Source: Gammaproteobacteria bacterium
Lineage (GTDB): Bacteria; Pseudomonadota; Gammaproteobacteria; Arenicellales; Arenicellaceae
Reading direction: 5' to 3'
Assembly: GCA_013002025.1 (NCBI GenBank)
Contig: JABDKW010000042.1
Location: 1-64,000, forward strand
DNA: 64,000 bases
Both the position numbers and the translations under genes were made by a program. Shown here piece after piece: positions 33,464-42,037 of the stretch (position 1 is its first letter; every line of letters begins with the position of its first letter). The notes under the pieces were generated by a model. The model was given only the letters and a program-made list of their open reading frames with translations, was not told the origin of the DNA and did no database searches.

Positions 33464-36355
33464 CTACAGCTTACCGCGCATTAAAATATCTTTTAATGGT
33501 CGCTTAATGTTCACATTGTCATGCGTGCTATAGCTCAAACTGTCTGGCGATGCTTGCTGATCGGGTAATGCGTTCACCGGGTCAAACTGTGGCCAGGCGC
33601 CCGTTTCGGCGGGGTCGGCCGGGGTGATTTTTACGCATAAATCGTACCAGGCCGCTTGCCCGGTAATCGGGTCGGAGTTGGTTATATCAGCGGCGCCCTG
33701 CTGGGCCGGTAACAACTCTGAGATCAAATGGTTCAGCAAAAAGGCATCTTTGGATTCGTTGGCGTCCTTAGCCAGACCCCAGGCTCCGGACTGCTTGGCG
33801 ATGGCGTTCCAGGTCCACACGGTATTAGCCTCAACCCCATCCATTAACTTCACCTGCGCGCGAACCTTGCCATTATGAGATTCCAGCCAGACCCAGGATT
33901 CATCCTCAACCCCCATTGATTCGGCGCGCTGGCGGTTCATATAGAGAAAATTTTGCGAACTGATCTGCCTCAACCAGGCGTTTTGGGAATCCCAGGAGTG
34001 ATACATAAACATGGGGCGTTGGGTGATGGCATGAAAATCATATTCTGCGGCGTCGATCCGTGCCTGTTCCAATGGCTGGTAATAAAACGGCAGTGGGTCA
34101 AAGTAGGTGCTGAGCCGCTGTTGATGCTGCGCATCGTTGGGCATTGGCCCGTCGTACAAGCCCCGCCCCGCCAGGCGAAACTTTTGCAAGGGTTCCGAAT
34201 AGACCTCCAGCACGATCTGCGCATTGGACCCGACCCACCCAGCCTCCACCGCCAAATCCAGATAATCGCGATTGGCATGGCGGTAATAGCGTTGCGCTGG
34301 CGCTAGCTTATATTCAAAGAAGCACTCGTTCTCAATGTATTTCTCCCATTGATCTGGATTGGGCGCACCACGCAAATGTTGATCGCCGTTTTCACCGCGC
34401 CAGCCGGCCAGAAAACCGATGCCGGGGGCACGTTCGTGATTGACAATAAAGTCCTGATAACCTTGATAACGAGGTTTGCCCTCCTCGGTAACGAACTCGG
34501 GAAAGTTCAAGCGCGTTGCCAGGTCAATCAGCACTTCCTGAAATGAGCGCACATCACGGTCAGGTTTTACGATCGGTTGCCGAATGGAATCACACGCCGC
34601 ATCCGCCTCGGATATCGGCCGGTCCAGCATGGAGATGGTGTCGAATCGCTCCAGAAAGGTCGTATCCGGCAGCACCAGATCCGAGTAATTCACCATCTCC
34701 GAATGAAACGCATCCGAGTTCACGATAAACGGAATTTTATACTCGCCGTCATCGTCCTTTTCTCGCAGCATGGCCATGGTATTGGCGGTGTTCATGCTGG
34801 AATTCCACGCCATATTGGCCATAAACAGCATCAAGGTATCTATTTTATAGGGGTCGCCCTTCACCGCATTGCTGATCACCATGTGCATCAGCCCGTGGTT
34901 GGCCAATGGGGCGTCCCAGGAATAAGCCTTATCGATACGCAGCGGTTGTCCCTCACCATCGATCACTAAATCTTCCGGGCAGGTGGGGAAACCGAGCGGG
35001 GCACTGGCAAGTGGGGTATTGGGTGCGGTATCGCGCGCTGGCTTAATGCCCGGCGGCGTGTGCTTGGGAAATGGTGGCTTGGCTAGATGCCCGCCTGGGC
35101 AGTCGATGGTGCCCAGCAGTATCTGCAACAAATGCAAGGCGCGGCAAGTTTGAAAACCGTTAGAGTGCGCTGAGATGCCGCGCATAGCATGCATGGATAC
35201 CGGCCGGCCGATAAATTTATCCTGCTTGCGACCGGCCCAATCCGTCCATTGGATATCCAGCGTGATGGTCTCTTGAAACGCCACCTGTGCCATCTCCAGC
35301 GCCAATCGTTCGATGGTGTCAGCGGAGACTCCGCAGAGCTTTGCTGCCTGCTGTGGTGCAAACTCGTCGCTCTCATACTTTTCAACCAAGATCGACATCA
35401 CGGTCCGCAGCGGCCGGCCGTTACCATCATGATATTCGCCGAACAATGCCGGGCTAATGTCCGGTAGGCAGCCATCCCGAAGCGACTCGCTGGCCTGATC
35501 CCAGACTTGTGGCTCGCCATTGTCAGCACGCGCAAACAAGCCATCGCCCTGCTGCCCCGGCGTATTAACCACCAGGTAGGGCGCGTTGGTGTAACGCACC
35601 AGAAACGCCTCATCAACTAGACCGTTTTGTAGGAGGACATGAATCATCGACAGCGCCAGCATGCCGTCAGTACCCGGCTTAATCGGTACCCACTCGTCGG
35701 CAATCGCCTGATAGCCGGTGCGCACCGGATTAATCGCGACAAATTTGGCGCCGCGATCTTTTAGTCTTTTCAAACCAATCTTGATTGGGTTGGACGCATG
35801 GTCTTCAGCCACACCCCACAGCATAAAGTACTTGGTGTTATCCCAGTCCGGGTCACCGAATTCCCAGAACGCCTGGCCGGTCGTGTATAAACCGGCCGCC
35901 GCCATATTCACTGAGCAAAAACCACCATGCGCGGCCCAGTTGATGGTGCCAAACTGACTGGCCCAGAATCCGGTCAGCGCCTGCATTTGATCGCGGCCGG
36001 TAAAAAACGCCAACTGCCTTGGGTCGGTAGCACGGATATTCGCCAATCGCTTGGTCAGCATGTCCAGCGCCTGCTCCCAGGATATCTCCTCAAATTCACC
36101 CGCGCCTCGCTCGGTGCCGGCTTTGCGCAACAACGGCTTGCGTAGTTTGGCCGGCGAGGCCTGCTTCATAATGCCGGAATTACCCTTGGCACACAGCACG
36201 CCTTTATTTATCGGGTGATTGGGGTTGCCCTGGATAAATCGTATTTCCTCGCCTTCCGTGGTTACCTTGATGCCACAACGGCAGGCACACATGTAACAGG
36301 TGGTGAACTTGGTCTGTTGCTGCTGATGGTTTTCAAATTGCGGTAATTTCGCCAC
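33464..36355 (-). CDS. soeA: Sulfite dehydrogenase-like molybdopterin subunit
   Basis: 963-aa molybdopterin oxidoreductase of the DMSO reductase superfamily. The N-terminal [4Fe-4S] site is C20-x2-C23-x3-C27 with C55 (GVLCAKGNSG). A cysteine in HGGFCSVNMAAAG is a candidate molybdenum ligand. Later parts include DRGAKFVAINPVRTGYQAIADEWVPIKPGTDGMLAL. There is no twin-arginine leader, which matches cytoplasmic SoeA and argues against periplasmic DmsA, PsrA or PhsA. Length (about 960 aa), partners and xsc next door support sulfite oxidation to sulfate with quinone as acceptor. The start is GTG 36355, preceded by AAGGGA at good spacing; no ATG is available. A polysulfide or thiosulfate reductase role is the main alternative. 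Confidence 0.82.
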   Translation of the reverse strand: MAKLPQFENHQQQQTKFTTCYMCACRCGIKVTTEGEEIRFIQGNPNHPINKGVLCAKGNSGIMKQASPAKLRKPLLRKAGTERGAGEFEEISWEQALDMLTKRLANIRATDPRQLAFFTGRDQMQALTGFWASQFGTINWAAHGGFCSVNMAAAGLYTTGQAFWEFGDPDWDNTKYFMLWGVAEDHASNPIKIGLKRLKDRGAKFVAINPVRTGYQAIADEWVPIKPGTDGMLALSMIHVLLQNGLVDEAFLVRYTNAPYLVVNTPGQQGDGLFARADNGEPQVWDQASESLRDGCLPDISPALFGEYHDGNGRPLRTVMSILVEKYESDEFAPQQAAKLCGVSADTIERLALEMAQVAFQETITLDIQWTDWAGRKQDKFIGRPVSMHAMRGISAHSNGFQTCRALHLLQILLGTIDCPGGHLAKPPFPKHTPPGIKPARDTAPNTPLASAPLGFPTCPEDLVIDGEGQPLRIDKAYSWDAPLANHGLMHMVISNAVKGDPYKIDTLMLFMANMAWNSSMNTANTMAMLREKDDDGEYKIPFIVNSDAFHSEMVNYSDLVLPDTTFLERFDTISMLDRPISEADAACDSIRQPIVKPDRDVRSFQEVLIDLATRLNFPEFVTEEGKPRYQGYQDFIVNHERAPGIGFLAGWRGENGDQHLRGAPNPDQWEKYIENECFFEYKLAPAQRYYRHANRDYLDLAVEAGWVGSNAQIVLEVYSEPLQKFRLAGRGLYDGPMPNDAQHQQRLSTYFDPLPFYYQPLEQARIDAAEYDFHAITQRPMFMYHSWDSQNAWLRQISSQNFLYMNRQRAESMGVEDESWVWLESHNGKVRAQVKLMDGVEANTVWTWNAIAKQSGAWGLAKDANESKDAFLLNHLISELLPAQQGAADITNSDPITGQAAWYDLCVKITPADPAETGAWPQFDPVNALPDQQASPDSLSYSTHDNVNIKRPLKDILMRGKL

Positions 36356-36607
36356 ACTGTGTCCCTTAATTTTTGTTATTCATTTTGATGACGGCGATAT
36401 GCACTCTCTATTACAATGCAATTTATCATAACTGGCAGGTATTACTTTATAACTATTTCTTATGTCGGAGCATGAATGCGATTAACCATCGCTCAGGAAA
36501 TAGGCATAAACAGTAAGTGATCGCTATACTTGCTCAGTTACACAGACTTCAATTTTCAGCGCAGGTTGGAGAAACCAATACACAACCTATATAAACAGGA
36601 ACCCAGC
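36356..36607. other. Divergent control region soeABC / sqr
   Basis: About 250 bp between the two divergent start codons. It is AT-rich around 36430-36475 and holds a TATACT (36525-36530) that could be a -10 for sqr. I see no clear BigR/SqrR-type or FNR-type palindrome. Confidence 0.4.
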
Positions 36608-37876
36608 ATGAGCAATGATCAATCCAACCAGGGAGACCGATCACCGGACAGTCAAAAGAACTTCGATGTGGTCATCGTCGGGGCCGGCTCTGGTGGCATC
36701 GCCACGGCCAGCAGCCTACTGCGCCGCAATCGCGAACTGAACATCGCCTTAATTGACCCATCGACCGAACATTATTATCAGCCGGGCTGGACCATGGTGG
36801 GGGGCGGTGTCTTTGATGCCGAATCGACCCATCGAAAGACCGAAGATTTTATCCCTAGTGGCACCACGTGGCTGCAACAGTCAGTGGTTGAATTTATGCC
36901 CGAGCAGAATCAGGTGCGCTTAGACGACGGCGGCAACGTCACGTATGCGCAGTTAGTGGTTGCGCCCGGCTTAAAACTCAATTGGGCTGGTGTAGAGGGT
37001 CTGGAGCGGGCGCTTGGCGAAAACGGTGTGACCTCAAACTATCGCTTTGATCTGGCACCCTATACCTGGAAGCTGGTACAGGAGTTAAACGGCGGCAAAG
37101 CCGTGTTTACACAACCTCCCATGCCAATAAAATGTGCCGGAGCGCCTCAGAAAGCCGTCTATTTGTCGGCCTCCGAATGGCAACGCAGCGGCAAACTCAA
37201 GGATATCAATATTGAGTTTTACAATGCCGGCGGCGTTATTTTCGCAGTTGAAGAATATGTTCCAGCGCTGAACAGCTATATGCAAAACTACGGTGTCGAT
37301 CTAAAATTTATGCACGACCTGGTTAAAGTTGATGGACCGGCACAAACCGCCTGGTTTAAAACCAAGGATGACAATGATCAGGAAATTACAGTAGAAACCA
37401 AATTCGATATGCTGCATGTCACGCCACCGCAATGTGCGCCGGATTTTATTCGCGACAGCAGCCTGAGTAACGACGCAGGCTGGCTCGATGTTGACCCCGC
37501 CACATTGCAGCATACGCGCCATAATAATATCTGGGGCGTGGGCGACGTAATGAGTACCACCAATGCAAAAACCATGGCCGCAGCCCGCAAACAGGCTCCT
37601 GTCGTGGCGCACAATATTTGCGCAGCGCTTAAAGATTCAGCACCTTCGGCGAGTTACGATGGCTACGGCTCCTGCCCTTTAACCGTGGAACACGGCAAAA
37701 TAGTATTAGCCGAATTTTGTTACGGCGGCAAAGTAAATCCGACCTTTCCCGAGTGGCTGAATAGTGGCACTAAACCTACGCGACTCGCCTGGTTTTTAAA
37801 AGCACGCCTGTTGCCGTTTGTTTACTGGAATGGCATGTTAAAGGGCCGGGAGTGGCTGGCTGCACCCAAAGTTTAA
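36608..37876 (+). CDS. sqr: Sulfide:quinone oxidoreductase (type II)
   Basis: 422-aa FAD protein that oxidises sulfide and passes electrons to quinone, probably at the cytoplasmic membrane surface. FAD site VVIVGAGSGGIATASSLLRR near the N-terminus. The two redox cysteines expected in eukaryote-like type II SQR are present: C176 in PMPIKCAGAPQKAVYLS and C356 in DGYGSCPLTVEHGK. Also TLQHTRHNNIWGVGDVMSTTNAKT and the C-terminal LKARLLPFVYWNGMLKGREW, as in mitochondrial SQOR. The AGGA site supports ATG 36608; TTG 36530 is rejected. Adjacent to mtoX, whose reaction makes sulfide. Confidence 0.92.
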   Translation: MSNDQSNQGDRSPDSQKNFDVVIVGAGSGGIATASSLLRRNRELNIALIDPSTEHYYQPGWTMVGGGVFDAESTHRKTEDFIPSGTTWLQQSVVEFMPEQNQVRLDDGGNVTYAQLVVAPGLKLNWAGVEGLERALGENGVTSNYRFDLAPYTWKLVQELNGGKAVFTQPPMPIKCAGAPQKAVYLSASEWQRSGKLKDINIEFYNAGGVIFAVEEYVPALNSYMQNYGVDLKFMHDLVKVDGPAQTAWFKTKDDNDQEITVETKFDMLHVTPPQCAPDFIRDSSLSNDAGWLDVDPATLQHTRHNNIWGVGDVMSTTNAKTMAAARKQAPVVAHNICAALKDSAPSASYDGYGSCPLTVEHGKIVLAEFCYGGKVNPTFPEWLNSGTKPTRLAWFLKARLLPFVYWNGMLKGREWLAAPKV

Positions 37877-37966
37877 ATTTTTAATCACAATAAAAACTCA
37901 ACGCAGCGCAAGCGACTTGAACTAATCAAGCATCTGCCGCGAGACTCAATCCACACTGGAGGAACA

Positions 37967-39346
37967 ATGAAACAATTTACCACCCACACACTACCCCGCA
38001 TTCTCGCAATTGTGAGTTTGGTCTGGGCTAGCGCTGCGCAGGCAGATGAAACCTGTATGTCGCCGTATATGGCCAAGATTGTTGGTCAGGAAGACGTTGT
38101 CTATGTCTGGACGCTCGGCGAAGAAGGGCTGGGTGATGAGCAGGACAAGCTCGTTACCATTGATGTCAATCCATCGTCTCCTGATTATGGCAAAGTAATC
38201 CATACCCTGTCGGTGGGCGGCCGCAATGAGGCACACCACTCCGGTTTTACCGATGATCGCAATTATCTGTGGGCGGGCGGTCTGGACAGCAATAAGATCT
38301 TCATCTTTGATGTGCACACCGATCCGGCCAAACCGAGCCTGTTCAAGACCATCGATAATTTCGAGCAAGCCAGCGGCGGCGTAGTGGGCCCGCACACCTT
38401 TTATGCGCTGGCTGGAAAAATCATGGTGACCGGCCTGTCAAACAGCGCTGACCACGGCGGGCGCACCGCGATGGTGGAGTACTCCAACACGGGCGACTAC
38501 GTGGCAACACATTGGCACCCCACAGATCAGGATTTGCGCGGTGCTACCAAATCAGGCAAATATGCCGACGGTTATGGCTACGATGTGCGTGCCCTGCCAC
38601 GCCGCAACGCCATGTTTACCTCTTCCTTCACCGGCTGGACCAATTACATGATGGACTTTGGCACCATGCTGGGCGATCCGGAAGCCATGAAACGTTTTGG
38701 CAATACCGCTATTAAATGGAATTTGCACACCCGCCAGCCGGAAAAAATATTCGATATGCCCGGCGCGCCTTTGGAAATTCGCTGTGCATGGCAGCCCAAT
38801 CACAACTACTGTTTCACCACCACCGCGCTGACCTCTCAAATCTGGTTGATGTATGAAGATGAGAGCGGCGAATGGCAAGCCAAGGCAGTGGGTGATATCG
38901 GTGATCCATCCAAAGTCCCGTTACCTGTGGACATCTCTATTACGTCTGATGATAACGGGCTCTGGGTGCAAACCTTTATGGATGGCAAAGCGCGCTACTT
39001 TGATGTGTCTGACCCGTTTAATCCCAAGCAAACCTATGAAAAGGTAATTGGTGCTCAGCTAAATATGATCTCTCAGAGCTGGGACGGGAAACGCGCGTAT
39101 TTCACCTCATCATTGTTGGATAACTGGGATAAAAAGGGCGAGGCCGATGAACAGTTCTTCAAAGCCTACACCTGGAACGGCAAACAACTGGAACTCGAAT
39201 TTATGGTTGACTTCAAAGCCGAGAAGTTGGGCAGTGCCCATCAGATGCGTTTCGGTGCCTATGGTTTGTATGGCTTGCCACGACCTTGGGAAAAGCCCGC
39301 CAACGCGTCGGCTGGTAAGGCCGCTTCTACTGACGCAGCCAATTAG
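37967..39346 (+). CDS. mtoX: Methanethiol oxidase (SBP56 family)
   Basis: 459-aa secreted protein: signal peptide residues 1-26 (cleavage after SAAQA), then the selenium-binding protein/methanethiol oxidase domain from DETCMSPYMAKI to the end. The bacterial SBP56 enzyme is a copper-dependent methanethiol oxidase producing formaldehyde, H2O2 and sulfide. Family marks include NEAHHSGFTDDRNYLWAGGLDS, DNFEQASGGVVGPHTFYALAGK, GYDVRALPRRNAMFTSSF and AHQMRFGAYGLYGLPRPW, rich in histidines expected to bind copper. A strong GGAGGA (37958-37963) precedes ATG 37967. It is followed directly by SCO-like and MauG-like genes, the known mto arrangement. Confidence 0.93.
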   Translation: MKQFTTHTLPRILAIVSLVWASAAQADETCMSPYMAKIVGQEDVVYVWTLGEEGLGDEQDKLVTIDVNPSSPDYGKVIHTLSVGGRNEAHHSGFTDDRNYLWAGGLDSNKIFIFDVHTDPAKPSLFKTIDNFEQASGGVVGPHTFYALAGKIMVTGLSNSADHGGRTAMVEYSNTGDYVATHWHPTDQDLRGATKSGKYADGYGYDVRALPRRNAMFTSSFTGWTNYMMDFGTMLGDPEAMKRFGNTAIKWNLHTRQPEKIFDMPGAPLEIRCAWQPNHNYCFTTTALTSQIWLMYEDESGEWQAKAVGDIGDPSKVPLPVDISITSDDNGLWVQTFMDGKARYFDVSDPFNPKQTYEKVIGAQLNMISQSWDGKRAYFTSSLLDNWDKKGEADEQFFKAYTWNGKQLELEFMVDFKAEKLGSAHQMRFGAYGLYGLPRPWEKPANASAGKAASTDAAN

Positions 39347-39363
39347 TGTTGCGGAAAATATCC

Positions 39364-40107
39364 GTGCCTAAGCGCCGATTCCTGACAGCGCCGGTTTTAT
39401 TTAGCGCCCTGCTTCTAGCGCAGGGCGCTATTGCTGCCAAGCCGGCTGAAGTGTATCTGGCGCCCGGCTGGGGCAATCTGGAATTTGCCGCCCCGGAACC
39501 CGGCACCTATGAATTACCCGTGGTGCGGCCAGCGGCTGGCGGTAAATTACTCGACACCAAGGGCGACGTAGTTGAACTGGATGATTTGCTGGGCGAAAAA
39601 ATCACCATCCTAAGCTTTATTTACCGCACCTGTGATGACGTTAATGGCTGCCCACTATCTTCGATGGTGCTGCACAGGGTCGCATCAAAGCTACGCAAGC
39701 AACCGGACCTGGAAGACCAACTGCGTTTGATTACGATCAGCTTTGACCCAGAGTTTGATACACCCGAGGTAATGCATCAATTTGGCGAAGAATTGCGCTC
39801 CGCCAGCGATGCTGACTGGCGGTTTCTGACCTCGAAATCAGCGGCGCAGATTAAACCGGTTCTGGACGCTTATCAGCAAAGCGTAGTGATCGACAGAGGC
39901 GCGTCGGATGAGAGCCGTAACAAATTCTCCCACATCCTGCGCGTCTATCTGATCGACCGATCGCAGCAGATAAGAAATATTTACAGTGTGTCGTTTCTGC
40001 ACCCGGATATCTTAATGAACGATGTATTGACCCTCCTGCAACAGGAGCAGTTAAGCGATAAACGGCAGGCCGCCGTTTCATCCAATAAACCGAGCATTGA
40101 GGACTAG
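39364..40107 (+). CDS. SCO1/SenC-like copper chaperone of the mto cluster
   Basis: 247-aa exported thioredoxin-fold protein with an N-terminal signal/anchor (FLTAPVLFSALLLAQGAIAA). It probably loads copper into MtoX. The fold is seen in VELDDLLGEKITILSFIYRTC, LRLITISFDPEFDTPEVM and FSHILRVYLIDRSQQIRNIY, with the distal His. The metal-binding cysteines are spaced C-x5-C (YRTCDDVNGCPLS) instead of the C-x3-C of classical SCO1. There is no ATG; GTG 39364 follows a GGAAAA and is preferred. GTG 39346, which overlaps the mtoX stop, or TTG 39349 are alternatives. Confidence 0.82.
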   Translation: MPKRRFLTAPVLFSALLLAQGAIAAKPAEVYLAPGWGNLEFAAPEPGTYELPVVRPAAGGKLLDTKGDVVELDDLLGEKITILSFIYRTCDDVNGCPLSSMVLHRVASKLRKQPDLEDQLRLITISFDPEFDTPEVMHQFGEELRSASDADWRFLTSKSAAQIKPVLDAYQQSVVIDRGASDESRNKFSHILRVYLIDRSQQIRNIYSVSFLHPDILMNDVLTLLQQEQLSDKRQAAVSSNKPSIED

Positions 40108-40114
40108 ATAAACG

Positions 40115-41401
40115 GTGCGTGTTGCGCTCGCGACCGTCGCGGCTATATTATTTTTCGTCTCCGTACAGCTTGCTCTGGCAGAGGACATCAGGCTAGCGCC
40201 GGGCGACAACAAGGATAATTACGAATCAGCCGATTACCACACAGACTCACTGGCTCTGCCTCAGCGGATTGGCGCGCCCGCTGACCTACTAAGCTTCGCA
40301 ACCAGAAAACAAACCGGTCTTCCGGCACCCCAACACCCCGCCAATAATCAACCTGACGCGCAAAAAATTGCGCTCGGCCGAAAGCTGTTCTTCGATCGGC
40401 GTCTGTCACGCAACGGCACCATGTCCTGTGCCATGTGTCATATCCCGGAACAGGGCTTTGCCAGTAACGAACTGGCAAGATCTATTGGCTTTGAAGGGCG
40501 TTCATTAAAACGCAATGCGCCGACCATTTTAAATGTGGGTTTTTACCAGCGCTTATTTCAGGATGCCCGCGAGTTCACGCTTGAACAACAGGTTTGGTCG
40601 CCGCTGTTGGCCACCAATGAAATGAATAATGCGTCGATTGGCCAAGTGATAAAAATCATACAAAGCGCAGAAGATTATACCGGCCTATTTGAGAGGGCAT
40701 TTAAGCAGGCCCCAAATATGCAAAATATCGGCATGGCGTTGGCACAGTATGAGCGCAGTCTGGTTGCCGCAGACTCCGCCTTTGATCAATGGCTATATGG
40801 GGGCGATAAATCCGCACTTACTGATCAACAAATTGATGGATATGAGCTGTTTATTGGCAAGGCCGGTTGCGTCAATTGTCATCTGATTGGCACACAGACA
40901 GCGTTATTCACGGATCAACGCTTACACAGTACCGGGCTGGGTTTTCAAACCTCTCTTGGCGACTCGGATTCACCCATTACAGTACAGCTGGCACCCGGCG
41001 TTTTCACTTCAATGGAAAAAGCCCGGGTCGAGTCAGTGGGAGAGAAAAAACCCAATGATCTGGGTCGTTACGAGGTGACGCTGAATCCCGCTGACCGCTG
41101 GAAGTTTCGCACACCATCCCTTCGTAACGTCGCGCTGACCGCGCCTTATATGCACGATGGCTCACTGCCAACGTTGGCGTCGGTTGTGAAATTTTACAAA
41201 CAGGGAGGGGTTGAGCACGAACTATTAAGTCCGTTAATCAAACCGCTGAACCTGGATAACGATGAGCAATCTGCGCTGGTGGCTTTTATGCAGTCTCTTA
41301 CCGGAGACAATGTCTCGACACTCGTGGCAGATGCCTTTGCGGCGAACAATGACAGAGCACATAACAATAACAAAGCAGCAATCAATAGAACGGCGGAGTA
41401 A
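40115..41401 (+). CDS. MauG/cytochrome c peroxidase-like dihaem protein of the mto cluster
   Basis: 428-aa periplasmic protein: signal peptide (to about residue 22, LALAED) and two c-haem motifs, CAMCH in NGTMSCAMCHIPEQGFAS and CVNCH in AGCVNCHLIGTQ. The family features KRNAPTILNVGF, ALAQYERSLVAADSAFDQW and FRTPSLRNVALTAPYMHDGS identify the BCCP/MauG family. In mto clusters the MauG-like protein is thought to help mature MtoX, as MauG does for methylamine dehydrogenase. The start is GTG 40115 after a GAGGA. Its end overlaps the opposing XRE-cupin gene by 20 bp. Confidence 0.88.
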   Translation: MRVALATVAAILFFVSVQLALAEDIRLAPGDNKDNYESADYHTDSLALPQRIGAPADLLSFATRKQTGLPAPQHPANNQPDAQKIALGRKLFFDRRLSRNGTMSCAMCHIPEQGFASNELARSIGFEGRSLKRNAPTILNVGFYQRLFQDAREFTLEQQVWSPLLATNEMNNASIGQVIKIIQSAEDYTGLFERAFKQAPNMQNIGMALAQYERSLVAADSAFDQWLYGGDKSALTDQQIDGYELFIGKAGCVNCHLIGTQTALFTDQRLHSTGLGFQTSLGDSDSPITVQLAPGVFTSMEKARVESVGEKKPNDLGRYEVTLNPADRWKFRTPSLRNVALTAPYMHDGSLPTLASVVKFYKQGGVEHELLSPLIKPLNLDNDEQSALVAFMQSLTGDNVSTLVADAFAANNDRAHNNNKAAINRTAE

Positions 41402-41987
41402 TAATCCATATGATTTTGCAATCCTCCACCTTTGAGGTGTTCCTAAGATGATGTGCTTCTTCGGCAGCGATACTGAAACTATCTCCCTCACCCAGTTCAA
41501 AATCCTCGCCGTCGACCGTCAGCAGCAACTCGCCTGATAATATATAACCCGACTCTTCGCTCTCACGTGTACGCGGCTGGGCATCGCTCTCAGCGCTAGT
41601 AGCCAGGGTAACCAGTAACATCAGCGATTCACCGCCTAATGACGGCGACAAGAGTTCTTCTTTAATTCCGGTGCCTGCGAACTTTATCTGCCGCCGGGCG
41701 CCGGCGCGCACGATATGGCCGATCTCACGCAACGGTTGCTGTTCCGCCGCGTGAAAAAACCAGGTGATCTGGACATCCAGCACCTTGCTAATCTGCTGTA
41801 GCAGGGGTATGGGTAAGCTCGAAACGCCGCGCTCCACCTGACTCACATAACCGACCGAGCGGCTAATCGCATCGGCCATATCTTGCAGGGTCATTTTTTT
41901 GGCTTTACGCAGGTCACGAATCTGCCGACCGATACGGATACTCTCCTGTTCGGCCTCCACTAAGTTTATTGGGTCTTTTGGAATCAT
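41382..41987 (-). CDS. XRE-family regulator with C-terminal cupin
   Basis: 201-aa transcription factor: helix-turn-helix at about residues 18-75 (IRDLRKAKKMTLQDMADAISRSVGYVSQVERGVSSLPIPLLQQISK), cupin sensor domain at about 105-195 (ESGYILSGELLLTVDGEDFELGEGDSFSIAAEEAHHLRN). Such PuuR-like proteins usually regulate amine or amino acid catabolism after binding a small ligand. It lies downstream of the flavoprotein gene 42038-44488 on the same strand, about 50 bp apart, so the likely order of transcription is flavoprotein then regulator, and the likely target is this pair. Start ATG 41987. Confidence 0.88.
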   Translation of the reverse strand: MIPKDPINLVEAEQESIRIGRQIRDLRKAKKMTLQDMADAISRSVGYVSQVERGVSSLPIPLLQQISKVLDVQITWFFHAAEQQPLREIGHIVRAGARRQIKFAGTGIKEELLSPSLGGESLMLLVTLATSAESDAQPRTRESEESGYILSGELLLTVDGEDFELGEGDSFSIAAEEAHHLRNTSKVEDCKIIWIITPPFY

Positions 41988-42037
41988 GCGCTGCGCGGCA
42001 TTGCTTGATTAGTTATCGAGGATAATCCTGGGAGTCG

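Noticed and set aside
33464-36355. DmsA, PsrA or PhsA identity for the molybdenum subunit
   Set aside because: No twin-arginine leader, and the neighbourhood (xsc, sqr) favours sulfite oxidation. Not fully excluded.
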